A DNA stretch of 55,356 nucleotides from Anaerolineales bacterium. GTDB lineage: Bacteria; Chloroflexota; Anaerolineae; Anaerolineales; Villigracilaceae. Positions 42,063 to 51,315 of this stretch are shown piece by piece (the first letter of the stretch is position 1; every line of letters starts with the position of its first letter). The stretch spans positions 1 to 55,356 of the forward strand of contig JAEURH010000007.1 in assembly GCA_016789365.1 (NCBI GenBank), written 5' to 3'. Made by a program: the position numbers and the translations under genes. Below the pieces are notes generated by a model. It searched no databases. It was given only the letters and a program-made list of their open reading frames with translations, and was not told where the DNA came from.

Positions 42063-43196
42063 ATGAAAATTCTCGTCATTATTTACGAATTCCCACCCAT
42101 TGGCGGCGGCGGCGGTAGAGCGGCGTATGATATTTGCAAAGCACTTGCCTCACGCGGATATGATGTGACTGTGTTAACTGCTCACATGCAAGGCTTGCCT
42201 AAAAAAGAAATACAAGATGGAATTCATCTTGTCCGTGTTCCTTCTTTGCGCACAGAGCCTTTTGTAGCAAGTTTTACTACCATGCTGGCGTTTATTTTAG
42301 TGGGCTTTTGGGTTGGCTTAGGTTTAATTTTATTTCATCGCCCGCATTTGATTCATACTCACTTTGCAGTTCCCTCTGGCGCATTAGCATGGATGCTTTC
42401 TGTAATCACAGGGATTCCATATATTCTCACTGCCCATCTTGGCGATGTGCCAGGTGGCGTTCCTGAAAAAACAGGCAGTTGGTTTCGTTGGTTAGAACCG
42501 TTCACCAAACCCATTTGGAAACATGCCAAAAAAGTTGTTGCCGTGAGCGAATTTACTCGTCAGTTAGCATTGAAACATTATGATGTAAATATTCGCGTGA
42601 TTCCAAACGGGGCGGATGTATTACATTTGATTCCCACCCCGCTTGAAATAAATCAACCTCCGCGCCTCATTTTTGCGGGGAGGTTTGTTACTCAAAAGAA
42701 TCCGCTTGCTATCGTGCGAATCCTTTCTCACCTAAAAGATTTAGATTGGACGTGTGCCATGCTGGGAGATGGTCCCATGTTCAATGAAGTAAAACAAGAA
42801 ATTGAAAAACATAACATGCAAACAGGATTTTATTTATCTGGCTGGGTTACACCACAAGATGTGATAAAAGAGTTTTCTAAAAGTGACATTCTATTTATGC
42901 CTTCACTTTCTGAAGGCTTACCTGTGGTGGGTGTGCAAGCATTGGCAAAGGGGTTGGCAATCGTAGCCAGCGATATTGGCGGATTTTTGGATTTGGTTGA
43001 CCACGAAAAAAATGGTTACTTAATTGAAGTGCAAAACGAAGAAGTGTTTGCGCGGGTAATCCAAAATTTAATTTCAAACCCAAGTCAATTAAAACAATTT
43101 CGTGAAGCAAGTTTAGAAAAAGCAAAAAAATTTGATATTCAAAAAATTGCCAATGAATATGAACAAATGATACGAGATGTTTCTGATGCCAAATAA
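42063..43196 (+). CDS. GT4-family glycosyltransferase
   Basis: A 377-residue GT-B enzyme. The N-terminal domain begins with a Gly-rich acceptor loop (EFPPIGGGGGRAAYDICKAL), followed by HTHFAVPSGALAWML. The linker VIPNGADV leads to the donor domain with FAGRFVTQKNP, LSGWVTPQDVI and the EX7E-like FMPSLSEGLPVVGVQALAKG. It should be a cytoplasmic sugar transferase in glycan assembly. The acceptor and donor are unknown. It starts 4 nt after the flippase-like gene. Confidence 0.9.
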   Translation: MKILVIIYEFPPIGGGGGRAAYDICKALASRGYDVTVLTAHMQGLPKKEIQDGIHLVRVPSLRTEPFVASFTTMLAFILVGFWVGLGLILFHRPHLIHTHFAVPSGALAWMLSVITGIPYILTAHLGDVPGGVPEKTGSWFRWLEPFTKPIWKHAKKVVAVSEFTRQLALKHYDVNIRVIPNGADVLHLIPTPLEINQPPRLIFAGRFVTQKNPLAIVRILSHLKDLDWTCAMLGDGPMFNEVKQEIEKHNMQTGFYLSGWVTPQDVIKEFSKSDILFMPSLSEGLPVVGVQALAKGLAIVASDIGGFLDLVDHEKNGYLIEVQNEEVFARVIQNLISNPSQLKQFREASLEKAKKFDIQKIANEYEQMIRDVSDAK

Positions 43197-44250
43197 AGTG
43201 ATTGCCACAGTAGTTGGTGCGCGCCCGCAATTTATAAAAGCGGCACCTGTTTCACGCGCCTTAAAAGATTCATTTCAAGAAATTTTAATTCATACAGGGC
43301 AACATTATGATTATGGCATGTCAGATGTTTTTTTTGAAGAAATGGAAATGCAAAAACCAAATTTCCATCTTGGCATTGGTGGTGGAAACCATAGCGAGCA
43401 AACAGGCAAAATGTTAATTGAACTTGAAAAAGTTCTTAATACAATCAAACCTAACATCTTACTTGTTTATGGCGACACAAACTCCACGCTAGCAGGTGCG
43501 CTCTCCGCGGCAAAAACAAATATCCCCGTCGCGCATATTGAAGCGGGTTTACGTTCATATAACCGCACCATGCCAGAAGAAATCAATCGTGTGCTAACAG
43601 ACCACATCTCAACATTTTTATTTTGCCCAACCGATGTTGCAATTAAAAATTTAGCAAAAGAAGGTATCACCAACGGCGTACATCAAGCAGGAGATGTGAT
43701 GTTTGACGCGCTTCTTCATAACCTGACGCTTGCTCGCAAAAAATCAGACATTTTATTTCGCCTCAACATTGCAAAAAGTGAATACGCACTTGCTACCATT
43801 CATCGCGCCGCCAATACTGATGACAAAGAAAAACTAAAATCTATTTTAGATGGCTTGGCTAGTTTAGAAACAAAAGTTATCTTGCCACTTCACCCACGTA
43901 CAAGCAAGATGATGAATGAATGGAATTTATCGGTTAACAAAAACATTGATTTAATCGAACCCATTGGATATTTTGACATGCTCATCTTACAAGAAAATGC
44001 AAATTGCATTCTGACAGATTCTGGCGGCGTGCAAAAAGAAGCATATCTTTTAGGTGTGCGTTGCATTACCTTGCGTGAAGAAACAGAATGGGTGGAAACA
44101 GTAGAAGCAGGTTGGAATATATTAGTGGGAGCAAATTCACAATTAATTCGAGACAGTTTTGTAAATTGGTTTCCAAAAACAGAGCGTATAAAATTTTATG
44201 GAAACGGCGATGCCTCAGTAAAAATTGCCGAAATTTTGAAGCAAATTTAA
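43186..44250 (+). CDS. Non-hydrolysing UDP-GlcNAc-type 2-epimerase (WecB/WbpI-like)
   Basis: About 354 residues of the UDP-N-acetylglucosamine 2-epimerase family. It has VVGARPQFIKAAPVSRAL (about 7-24), TGQHYDYGMSD, YGDTNSTLAGALSA, HIEAGLRSYNRTMPEE, TIHRAANTDD and LTDSGGVQKEAYLLG. WecB makes UDP-ManNAc, while WbpI epimerises the diacetamido-uronic acid made by WbpB/D/E-type enzymes. Since homologues of those three follow, the WbpI role is at least as likely. I prefer the ATG at 43186 over the one at 43177. It overlaps the GT4 gene. Confidence 0.9.
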   Translation: MPNKVIATVVGARPQFIKAAPVSRALKDSFQEILIHTGQHYDYGMSDVFFEEMEMQKPNFHLGIGGGNHSEQTGKMLIELEKVLNTIKPNILLVYGDTNSTLAGALSAAKTNIPVAHIEAGLRSYNRTMPEEINRVLTDHISTFLFCPTDVAIKNLAKEGITNGVHQAGDVMFDALLHNLTLARKKSDILFRLNIAKSEYALATIHRAANTDDKEKLKSILDGLASLETKVILPLHPRTSKMMNEWNLSVNKNIDLIEPIGYFDMLILQENANCILTDSGGVQKEAYLLGVRCITLREETEWVETVEAGWNILVGANSQLIRDSFVNWFPKTERIKFYGNGDASVKIAEILKQI

Positions 44251-44267
44251 TTTTGTAAAATCCTAAC

Positions 44268-44309
44268 TTGACAGGGAGGTATTTCTGTGCGAGAATTCAA
44301 AAACTGAAT
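44268..44309 (+). promoter_or_regulatory. Promoter of the regulator gene with palindrome (module copy 1)
   Basis: -35 TTGACA (44268-44273), a 17-nt spacer, extended -10 TGC-GAGAAT (44288-44296), overlapped by ATTCAAAAACTGAAT (44295-44309). The sequence from GTGCGAGAATTCA onward is almost identical to 47420-47449. The start codon follows without a Shine-Dalgarno. Confidence 0.72.
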
Positions 44310-44318
44310 GCTCAAACT

Positions 44319-44795
44319 ATGACCGAAGTCAAAAACCACGAATACGCTTTATTGAATGAAATTGCCAACGATTCGCTTGTAACCCAAGCGAATTTATCTG
44401 ACCGTTTAGGCATTGCGGTGGGCAGTGTCAATTGGTATATCAAACGTTTAATCACACGTGGCTGGGTGAAAGTTTCTCACTTAGACCGTACTCGTTTGAA
44501 ATACGACCTCACCTCAGAAGGCATGAAGGTTTTTACCCAACGCGCTCTTTCGTATGCCAAAGATTCTTTGAAAGTGTATACCCAATTCCGTGAGAAGGCA
44601 CGCGCCTTAGCACTTGAACTGAAACAACAAGATGTTAAAAAAGTTTACTTGAATGGCAATGACGAAATGATGGATATTCTGCGCCTCACTTGCATTGAAG
44701 CAGGCATTCAAATTAGCGATTTACCAGAAGATATTATTTTGGAATCGAAAGGGCAAGAGTATCAAGTAAGGCATCGGAACGGAAATCATGCCTAA
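44319..44795 (+). CDS. Winged-helix regulator of the glycan cluster
   Basis: About 158 residues. The N-terminal 75 form a MarR-like winged helix (HEYALLNEIANDSLVTQANLSDRLGIAVGSVNWYIKRL, here joined from two helices, then the wing KVSHLDRTRLKYDLTSEG), as in EPS-associated MarR-like regulators. The C-terminal part (VKKVYLNGNDEMMDILRLTCIEAGIQI) looks like a small alpha/beta sensor and I do not recognise it. The promoter before it and two others in the cluster share a 15-bp palindrome, a plausible binding site. I chose the ATG at 44319; an in-frame TTG at 44268 coincides with the -35 box. Confidence 0.82.
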   Translation: MTEVKNHEYALLNEIANDSLVTQANLSDRLGIAVGSVNWYIKRLITRGWVKVSHLDRTRLKYDLTSEGMKVFTQRALSYAKDSLKVYTQFREKARALALELKQQDVKKVYLNGNDEMMDILRLTCIEAGIQISDLPEDIILESKGQEYQVRHRNGNHA

Positions 44796-45729
44796 GAATT
44801 TTGCAATTATCGGCGTTGGTGGTTATATTGCTCCACGTCATTTGCAAGCGATACAAGATACTGGCAATCGTTTGCTTGCGGCAGTAGACCCAAAAGATTC
44901 TGTGGGAATTTTAGATAAATATTCTTACGATGTTAAATTTTTTACCGAAATCGAACGCTTTGATAGACATTTAGAAAAATTACGACGGGGAGCAGAATCA
45001 GAACGCATCCACTTTGTTTCAATTTGTTCGCCGAACTACTTGCATGATGCTCACTGCCGGCTTGCTCTGCGTGTGGGAGCAGATGTAATTTGCGAAAAAC
45101 CTTTAGTGATTAACCCCTGGAATTTTGATGCACTTGAAGAATTAGAAAATGAAACCAGCCATCGTATTTACACCGTTTTGCAATTGCGAGTTCACCCCGA
45201 ATTAATCAAATTGAAAGAATCGTTGCAAAATGCAAACACAAAACATGAAGTGCAATTAACCTACATCACCAGCCGTGGACCTTGGTATCAAGTTTCGTGG
45301 AAGGGGCAAAATGATAAGTCGGGCGGAGTAGCCACGAATATCGGCGTGCATTTTTTTGATTTGTTATTATGGCTGTTTGGTTCGATGCAAGGCATAAAAG
45401 TCTATTATTCAGATGACAATCGCATGTCTGGCTTTATTGAGTTAGAACGCGCAAACGTAAAATGGTTTTTATCGGTAGATAAAAATGATTTGCCAGAATC
45501 ATCAAAAGCAAGTAACAAAACAACATTTCGTTCGATTACCGTAGATGGTAAAGAAATTGAATTTTCAGAAGGCTTTACAGATTTACACACAAAAGTCTAT
45601 CAAGAAACATTAGCAGGTCGCGGATTTGGAATCTCCGATGCCAGACCTTCAATTGAATTAACTTATAAAATTCGCACGGCTAAAATTTCACAAAAAGATT
45701 CTTTAGTACATCCATTATTGAAAAAATAA
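44788..45729 (+). CDS. Gfo/Idh/MocA-family oxidase, WbpB/WlbA-like
   Basis: A 313-residue NAD-dependent sugar oxidoreductase. It has [16 protein letters not shown] (about 7-22), [25 protein letters not shown] (the EKP motif) and [15 protein letters not shown] with the catalytic His/Asp. The start and the NYLHD segment fit the WlbA/WbpB type, which oxidises UDP-GlcNAcA at C3. Downstream genes match WbpD and WbpE, the next partners. It overlaps the regulator gene by 8 nt. Confidence 0.88.
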   Translation: MPKNFAIIGVGGYIAPRHLQAIQDTGNRLLAAVDPKDSVGILDKYSYDVKFFTEIERFDRHLEKLRRGAESERIHFVSICSPNYLHDAHCRLALRVGADVICEKPLVINPWNFDALEELENETSHRIYTVLQLRVHPELIKLKESLQNANTKHEVQLTYITSRGPWYQVSWKGQNDKSGGVATNIGVHFFDLLLWLFGSMQGIKVYYSDDNRMSGFIELERANVKWFLSVDKNDLPESSKASNKTTFRSITVDGKEIEFSEGFTDLHTKVYQETLAGRGFGISDARPSIELTYKIRTAKISQKDSLVHPLLKK

Positions 45730-45730
45730 A

Positions 45731-46306
45731 ATGACAGATTATTTCGTTCACGAATCCAGTTATATAGATGAAGGTGCTGAAATTGGTGCAGGCACAAAGA
45801 TATGGCATTTTTGTCACGTTATGCCACGCGCCAAAATTGGCGAACGTTGTAACATTGGTCAAAATGTTTTGGTTTCATCAGATGTGACGATTGGTAATAA
45901 TGTAAAAATTCAAAACAATGTTTCACTTTATACAGGCGTGACAATTGAAGATGATGTTTTTCTCGGACCTTCCATGGTTTTCACAAACGTTATCAATCCA
46001 CGCAGTCATGTTAATCGCAAAGATGAATATCAAAAAACGTTAGTTCGCAAAGGTGCCTCTATTGGTGCAAATGCGACGATTGTTTGTGGCACAACATTGG
46101 GTCAATATTGTTTTGTGGGTGCAGGTGCGGTTGTCACAAAAAATGTGCCAGATTACGCACTTGTATATGGAACGCCTGCAAAAATTAAAGGTTGGATGTG
46201 CCAATGTGGTGAGCAAATCAAATTTGATAACGAACGCGCAACTTGCATCAAGTGTGGAAAAAATTATATGAAACAGAATCAAGTTGTGGTCGAGAAAGAA
46301 GCGTAA
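45731..46306 (+). CDS. WbpD/WlbB-like hexapeptide N-acetyltransferase
   Basis: A 191-residue left-handed beta-helix acetyltransferase. Hexapeptide turns run from about residue 12 to 140 ([20 protein letters not shown], then [19 protein letters not shown]). [14 protein letters not shown] is typical of the UDP-2-acetamido-3-amino-dideoxy-glucuronate N-acetyltransferase. The C-terminal tail carries a small CxxC pair set (CQCG and CIKCG) that may bind zinc. It should acetylate the 3-amino group made by the next gene's product. Confidence 0.9.
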   Translation: MTDYFVHESSYIDEGAEIGAGTKIWHFCHVMPRAKIGERCNIGQNVLVSSDVTIGNNVKIQNNVSLYTGVTIEDDVFLGPSMVFTNVINPRSHVNRKDEYQKTLVRKGASIGANATIVCGTTLGQYCFVGAGAVVTKNVPDYALVYGTPAKIKGWMCQCGEQIKFDNERATCIKCGKNYMKQNQVVVEKEA

Positions 46307-47404
46307 ATGATTCCATTAGTTGATTTAACCGCGCAATATCATTCCATCAAAAAAGAAATTGATTCGGCTGTCTTATCCACTTTGGAGTCAGGTCATTTTA
46401 TTTTGGGACCAAAAGTGACAAAGTTTGAAGAAGATATTGCATCGCTTCTTAATTTGGACTTTGCAGTTGGTCTTGCTTCGGGAACAGATGCTTTGGTTTT
46501 AGCATTGCGCGCACTAGACATTGGCGCTGGCGATGAAGTGATTATTCCTGCTTATACTTTTTTTGCAACGGCTGGCACGGTGATGAGCGTGGGCGCAAAA
46601 CCTGTCATGGTTGATATTGACCCACAGACTTATCAGATTGATGTGAACAAAATTGAAGTGGCGATTACATCAAAAACAAAAGCGATTATTCCTGTGCATT
46701 TATATGGTCATCCTGCTGAGATGAATCCGATTTTGGAAATTGCGCGCAAACATAATTTGAAAGTGATTGAAGATAACGCGCAAGGGTTTGGCGCGGAATA
46801 TTTAGGAAAGAAAACAGGCTCGTTTGGCGATATTGGTTGTTTGAGTTTTTTCCCAACAAAAAATTTAGGCGCATTTGGTGATGGTGGCATGGTTGTAACA
46901 AATGATTCTAAGTTAGCAGAACGAATGCGAATGTTGCGAACACACGGCTGGAAGAAAAAATATTATTCAGAAGAAGTAGGTTACAACAGCCGTTTAGATG
47001 CAATTCAAGCGGCGATTTTGCAAGCCAAACTTCCACATCTTGATTCATGGAATGATAAACGCCGTGAATTAGCAAAACGATATAACGAACATCTTGCGTC
47101 TTTGGATATTGTCACACCACTTGAAAAAGAATGGGCGAAACACGTCTATCATTTGTATATTATCCGCTCTGAAAAGCGTGATGCTTTGCAAAAATTCTTA
47201 AAAGAAAAAGGCATTGCTTCGGAAGTGTATTATCCAATACCGCCACATCTTTCAGAGCCGTGTAAGAAGTTTGGTTACAAAGAAGGGGATTTCCCTTTTG
47301 CTGAACAGGCATCTCAAGAAACACTGGCTTTGCCTTTGTACCCTGAATTGACGGAAGGTCAACAGGATGAGGTGATTGGGGCGGTGAAAGCGTTTGTGGG
47401 TTGA
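46307..47404 (+). CDS. DegT/DnrJ/EryC1 aminotransferase, WbpE-like
   Basis: A 365-residue PLP-dependent sugar aminotransferase. The family marks are GTDALVLALRAL (about 59-70), VIIPAYTFFATAGTV, IEDNAQGFGAEYLGKKTGS, FFPTKNLGAFGDGG with the PLP-binding Lys, and YNSRLDAIQAAILQAKL. In the WbpB/E/D pathway it would aminate the 3-keto sugar. It starts directly at the stop of the acetyltransferase gene. Its last codons overlap the next promoter by 4 nt. Confidence 0.9.
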   Translation: MIPLVDLTAQYHSIKKEIDSAVLSTLESGHFILGPKVTKFEEDIASLLNLDFAVGLASGTDALVLALRALDIGAGDEVIIPAYTFFATAGTVMSVGAKPVMVDIDPQTYQIDVNKIEVAITSKTKAIIPVHLYGHPAEMNPILEIARKHNLKVIEDNAQGFGAEYLGKKTGSFGDIGCLSFFPTKNLGAFGDGGMVVTNDSKLAERMRMLRTHGWKKKYYSEEVGYNSRLDAIQAAILQAKLPHLDSWNDKRRELAKRYNEHLASLDIVTPLEKEWAKHVYHLYIIRSEKRDALQKFLKEKGIASEVYYPIPPHLSEPCKKFGYKEGDFPFAEQASQETLALPLYPELTEGQQDEVIGAVKAFVG

Positions 47405-47442
47405 CAGAATCTCGCTCCCGTGCGAGAATTCAGAAACTGAAT
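47401..47442 (+). promoter_or_regulatory. Promoter of the cytidylyltransferase operon with palindrome (module copy 2)
   Basis: -35 TTGACA (47401-47406), a 17-nt spacer, extended -10 TGC-GAGAAT (47421-47429), overlapped by the perfect palindrome ATTCAGAAACTGAAT (47428-47442). It has the same spacing as copy 1. It starts inside the stop codon of the previous gene, so it is an internal promoter. Confidence 0.72.
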
Positions 47443-47448
47443 GCTCAA

Positions 47449-48108
47449 ATGGATATTAAGGTCTTTATTCAAGCGCGGATGAGTTCTTCCCGCTTTCCTG
47501 GTAAAGTGCTTGCCCCGGTCAATGGCAAACCGATGATTGCAAGAGTGATTGAGTGCATAAAACGTGAGTTTAATGAAACCTCAATCATTGTCGCTACCAG
47601 TAATGAAATATCTGATGACCCGCTGGCTTTGTATGTGCAATCTTTAGGAATAAAAGTATTTCGTGGTTCATTAGAAAATGTTTTTGGCAGATTTCAGTCT
47701 TGTTTGCAAGAAAACCCGTGCGATTGGTTTTTTCGCATCAGTGCTGATAGCCCGTTGTTGAATAGTAAGATATTGAAAACAATGACTTCGTATGTAGATG
47801 AATCATTGGATTTGATTACGAATGTGCAAAAAAGAACCTTTCCACATGGTCACAGTGTTGAGTTGTTGAATGCAAAGTCATTTAGCAAAATAGATTCAAA
47901 TAGATTATCCGATAGTGACTGCGAGCATGTTACTAAGTTTTATTATACTCACGTGGGCGAGTATAAGATTTTGAACCTTGAAAATATAGATGCTGATTAC
48001 TCGAAATTAAATTTTGTTGTGGATACTTTCGGTGATTTACAGCGTGTAGAAGAAATGGAATCAAAAGTTAATTATGATTTTCTTCCGCAGGTGAAAGTGA
48101 CCGAATGA
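47449..48108 (+). CDS. SpsF-like cytidylyltransferase-family protein
   Basis: About 219 residues with the nucleotidyl-transferase start IQARMSSSRFPGKVLAPVNG (about 6-25), where RxSSxRxPGKxL binds the nucleotide, and FFRISADSPLLN with the metal-binding Asp. This is the CMP-sugar synthetase-like (SpsF/NeuA-related) family. With a NeuB-like synthase further down it may activate a nonulosonic acid. I chose the ATG at 47449; a longer in-frame TTG start lies on the -35 box. It overlaps the next gene as ATGA. Confidence 0.83.
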   Translation: MDIKVFIQARMSSSRFPGKVLAPVNGKPMIARVIECIKREFNETSIIVATSNEISDDPLALYVQSLGIKVFRGSLENVFGRFQSCLQENPCDWFFRISADSPLLNSKILKTMTSYVDESLDLITNVQKRTFPHGHSVELLNAKSFSKIDSNRLSDSDCEHVTKFYYTHVGEYKILNLENIDADYSKLNFVVDTFGDLQRVEEMESKVNYDFLPQVKVTE

Positions 48109-49109
48109 AGAAAATTGGCGTAGCGGTAGTTGGTTTGGGAATCGGCGAGCGGCATTTGCGTGCATATCATCGAGACACTCGATGTCAGGTTCGTTGGGTG
48201 TTAGACCATGACAAGGTCAAAGCGAAGAATTTGGCTGATGAAACAGGAGCAGGTGTAGCGTCAGGGTATGAGGCGGTTTTGAAAGATGAAGATGTGCAAA
48301 TCATCTCCATCGCCTCTTTTGATGATGACCATGCTAGTCAAATTATTCAGGCAATCAACGCTGGTAAACATGTTTTTGTTGAAAAGCCTTTATGCCAAAC
48401 GATAGAACAATTGCAAGAGATTCAAAAAGTTTGGTCGAAACAAAATGGAAAGATAAAACTCGCTTCTAATTTGATTTTACGAGCAACGCCAGTGTATCAA
48501 TGGTTGAAAGAAAAAATTGACGCTGGAGAATTTGGAAAGATTTATTCTTTTGATGGTGAATATTTATACGGACGTTTACATAAGATAACTGACGGTTGGC
48601 GCAATGTCGTTGAAAATTATTCAGTGATGGAAGGCGGTGGTGTGCATTTGATTGATTTGATGTTGTGGATAATCAATGAACGCCCACAAAATGTTTTTTC
48701 AATGGGTAATCGTATTTCAACCGAAGGTACAAAATTTCGTTATAACGATTTTGTGGCATCTACTATGCAAATGGAATCAGGTTTGGTGGCGCGCATTACA
48801 GCAAATTTTGGAAGTGTGCATCGGCATCAACATGTGGTGCGGGTGTTTGGAACAAAAGGAACGTTTATTTACGATGATATGGGTGCGCGTGTACATTGGA
48901 CGCGCGATGAAGATAAAAAAGCAGAAATGTTAAATATGCCCACACTGCCAGCAGATAAAGGTGATTTGATACCTGATTTTGTTTCGGCAGTGTTAGAAGA
49001 TAAAAATATCAATCAACAAACTCAAGCCGCGTTTGACGGATTAAGCGTCAGCGCCGCATGTGACCGCGCTTTGATAACAAAAAGATTGGAGACAATAAAA
49101 TATTTATGA
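48105..49109 (+). CDS. Gfo/Idh/MocA-family oxidoreductase
   Basis: A 334-residue NAD(P)-dependent sugar oxidoreductase. It has VVGLGIGERHLRAYHRD (about 8-24), ISIASFDDDHASQII, FVEKPLCQT (EKP motif) and MEGGGVHLIDLMLWI with the catalytic His. It differs clearly from the WbpB-like protein upstream, so it probably handles a different sugar. Both ends overlap their neighbours by 4 nt (ATGA), which indicates translational coupling within the operon. The substrate is not readable from the sequence. Confidence 0.87.
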   Translation: MKKIGVAVVGLGIGERHLRAYHRDTRCQVRWVLDHDKVKAKNLADETGAGVASGYEAVLKDEDVQIISIASFDDDHASQIIQAINAGKHVFVEKPLCQTIEQLQEIQKVWSKQNGKIKLASNLILRATPVYQWLKEKIDAGEFGKIYSFDGEYLYGRLHKITDGWRNVVENYSVMEGGGVHLIDLMLWIINERPQNVFSMGNRISTEGTKFRYNDFVASTMQMESGLVARITANFGSVHRHQHVVRVFGTKGTFIYDDMGARVHWTRDEDKKAEMLNMPTLPADKGDLIPDFVSAVLEDKNINQQTQAAFDGLSVSAACDRALITKRLETIKYL

Positions 49110-50257
49110 CAACTCGAAACCTTCCGTTTGGTAAACCGTGGATTGGTGATGAAGAAAAGAATGCAGTCTTAGAAGTTTTGGCTGGTGATGTATTAACACA
49201 TGGTCCGCAAAGCAAAGCCTTTGAAGAAGAATTTGCTGAATACATGGGTGGCGGATATTGTGTATCTGTCAGTTCTGGTATGGCGGCATTACATTTAAGT
49301 TATTTAGAAATGGGAATCGGCGCAGGGGATGAAGTGATTGTGCCAGCCGAAACGCATGTAGCAACGGCTCATGCTGTTGAAATGGTTGGGGCGAAACCAG
49401 TGTTTTTAGATTGTGAACCAACTACGGGCAATATTGATGCGTCTAAATTAGAAAGCCTTATCACAAAGAAAACAAAAGCCATCAGCATGGTTCATTTTCT
49501 TGGCGTGCCATGTGAAATGGATGCGATTATGAAAATTGCCGATAAACATGGTTTGAAAGTAATTGAAGATTGTGCTTTGGCAATTGGTTCTCGTTATAAA
49601 GGTACACATGTCGGTTTGATTGGTGATACAGGCTGTTACTCGTTTTATCCAGTCAAACATATTACAACAGGTGATGGTGGCATGTTTGTCACCAAACATA
49701 AAGAGGTTGCGGCGCGTGTTTCAAAAATTCGCGGCTTTTATGTAGATAAAACATTTGCAGAACGCACTATCCCCGGTATGTATGACACGCTTGGGGTTGG
49801 TTTGAACTATCGCATGAGTGACATCAATGCTTCGATTGGTCGCCAACAATTAAAACGTATGGGTGTGATTCGTGAAAAACGTGAGGCAAATTTCACTACT
49901 TTGAAATCAGGTCTCTCAAATATTTCTGGCATTTCCATTTTAGATTCTCAAAATAAAGATGCTATCTCTAGTTTTTATTGTTTGAGCGTTGTGTTAGAAA
50001 AACCATTAGATGCGAAGCGAATTGAAATTGTAAAAAAATTAAATGCGGCAGGCGTTGGTACAAGCGTGTATTATCCGCAACCTGTGCCACGCATGTCTTA
50101 TTATCAAAATAAATATGGATATAACGCGGCGGATTTCGCTGGCGCGGAACGAATCAGCGACCAATCTATTGCTTTGCCTGTTGGACCGCATCTGACGACC
50201 GACGACATGGTCTATATTTCCCAAACCTTTTCTTCCATTTTGAAGGAGTTAAACTAA
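49106..50257 (+). CDS. DegT/DnrJ/EryC1 aminotransferase (second)
   Basis: A 383-residue PLP-dependent aminotransferase. It has VSSGMAALHLSYLEMGIGAG (about 56-75), VIVPAETHVATAHAVE, IEDCALAIGSRYKGTHVG, FYPVKHITTGDGGM with the PLP Lys, and YRMSDINASIGRQQLKRM. The fold and motifs are complete. It probably adds an amino group to a keto-sugar that is then acetylated by the GNAT protein two genes on. It overlaps the upstream gene by 4 nt and the downstream start by one base (TAATG). Confidence 0.9.
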   Translation: MTTRNLPFGKPWIGDEEKNAVLEVLAGDVLTHGPQSKAFEEEFAEYMGGGYCVSVSSGMAALHLSYLEMGIGAGDEVIVPAETHVATAHAVEMVGAKPVFLDCEPTTGNIDASKLESLITKKTKAISMVHFLGVPCEMDAIMKIADKHGLKVIEDCALAIGSRYKGTHVGLIGDTGCYSFYPVKHITTGDGGMFVTKHKEVAARVSKIRGFYVDKTFAERTIPGMYDTLGVGLNYRMSDINASIGRQQLKRMGVIREKREANFTTLKSGLSNISGISILDSQNKDAISSFYCLSVVLEKPLDAKRIEIVKKLNAAGVGTSVYYPQPVPRMSYYQNKYGYNAADFAGAERISDQSIALPVGPHLTTDDMVYISQTFSSILKELN

Positions 50258-51315
50258 TGACAGTTGAATTAATCCCCCTAAAAGATAGGCGTATTGCCAT
50301 CATCGGTGGCGCAGGTTTTATTGGTCATAATCTTGCGCTTGCCTTAAAGTCAAAAGGTGCGCAAGTTGAAATTATTGACGGTTTACAAGTAAACAATTTG
50401 CTTGCTTACACCTCAGCAGATGCGGCTAGTAACCCGAATCGTGATTTGTATGTGAAAGTGATTAATCAACGTTTGGAATTATTGCGTGAAGCGGGAATTC
50501 CTTTGCATGTGCAAGATGCGAGAGATTATCATGCTTTGTCGCGCTTGTTGACTCAAATTAACCCACAGGTCATTATTCACCTCGCGGCAATTTCTCATGC
50601 GGGTAAATCGAACAAAGACCCATACAGCACCTTTGACCATAGCCTGCGAACCTTAGAAAACGCTTTAGATAATGCGCGTGGAAAAGTAGAACATTTTATT
50701 TTCCTTTCTTCTAGCATGGTCTATGGAAACTTCTTGACCGAAGAAGTAGAAGAAACTCATCCACTTGACCCAATCGGAATTTATGGAGCATTAAAAGTGG
50801 CTGGCGAAAAAATGGTAATTGCCTATCAACAAGTGTTTGATTTGCCATACACCATTATTCGCCCTTCGGCTTTGTATGGACCTCGTTGCGTTAGCCGCCG
50901 TGTCGGGCAAATCTTCATTGAAAGCGCTATGAAAGGTGGAGTTTTGAAGATTGATGGCGATGGTAGTGAAAAACTCGACTTCACCTATATTGAAGATTTG
51001 ACGAATGGTATTGAAAGAGTGATTCAACATCCAAATTCACGCAATCAAATCTTTAATATGACGTATGGTAAATCACGTTCTATCAATGATTTAGTTGGCA
51101 TTATCAAAGAACATTTCCCCGAAGCACCTGTGGAATTTGTTCAACGTGATAATCTCATGCCTTTCCGCGGCACATTAAGTGTGAAAAAGTTGGATGACTT
51201 GATTGGTTACAAACCTACGAATCCAATTGACATTGGTTTTCCGAAATACATTAACTGGTACAAAGAACTTGACCCCAGCGGAAAGTTTTGGATGGATATT
51301 AAGGTCAGTGGATGA
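50257..51315 (+). CDS. Extended SDR nucleotide-sugar epimerase/dehydratase
   Basis: A 352-residue NAD-dependent enzyme of the extended SDR family. It has IIGGAGFIGHNLALAL (about 14-29), VIIHLAAISHAG (about 108-119), FLSSSMVYGN, YGALKVAGEKM (catalytic Tyr-Lys) and the RPSALYGPRC substrate loop. It probably epimerises or dehydrates a nucleotide sugar for the operon's product. The precise reaction cannot be assigned. Start and stop overlap neighbours, consistent with coupling. Confidence 0.87.
   Translation: MTVELIPLKDRRIAIIGGAGFIGHNLALALKSKGAQVEIIDGLQVNNLLAYTSADAASNPNRDLYVKVINQRLELLREAGIPLHVQDARDYHALSRLLTQINPQVIIHLAAISHAGKSNKDPYSTFDHSLRTLENALDNARGKVEHFIFLSSSMVYGNFLTEEVEETHPLDPIGIYGALKVAGEKMVIAYQQVFDLPYTIIRPSALYGPRCVSRRVGQIFIESAMKGGVLKIDGDGSEKLDFTYIEDLTNGIERVIQHPNSRNQIFNMTYGKSRSINDLVGIIKEHFPEAPVEFVQRDNLMPFRGTLSVKKLDDLIGYKPTNPIDIGFPKYINWYKELDPSGKFWMDIKVSG

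Noticed and set aside
44268-44318. TTG-initiated extensions sharing ARIQKLNAQ in the regulator and the cytidylyltransferase (also 47401-47448)
   Set aside because: The shared peptide results from the duplicated promoter and leader; the TTG start is the -35 hexamer TTGACA itself. Family starts match the downstream ATGs. Translation of the leader is not excluded.
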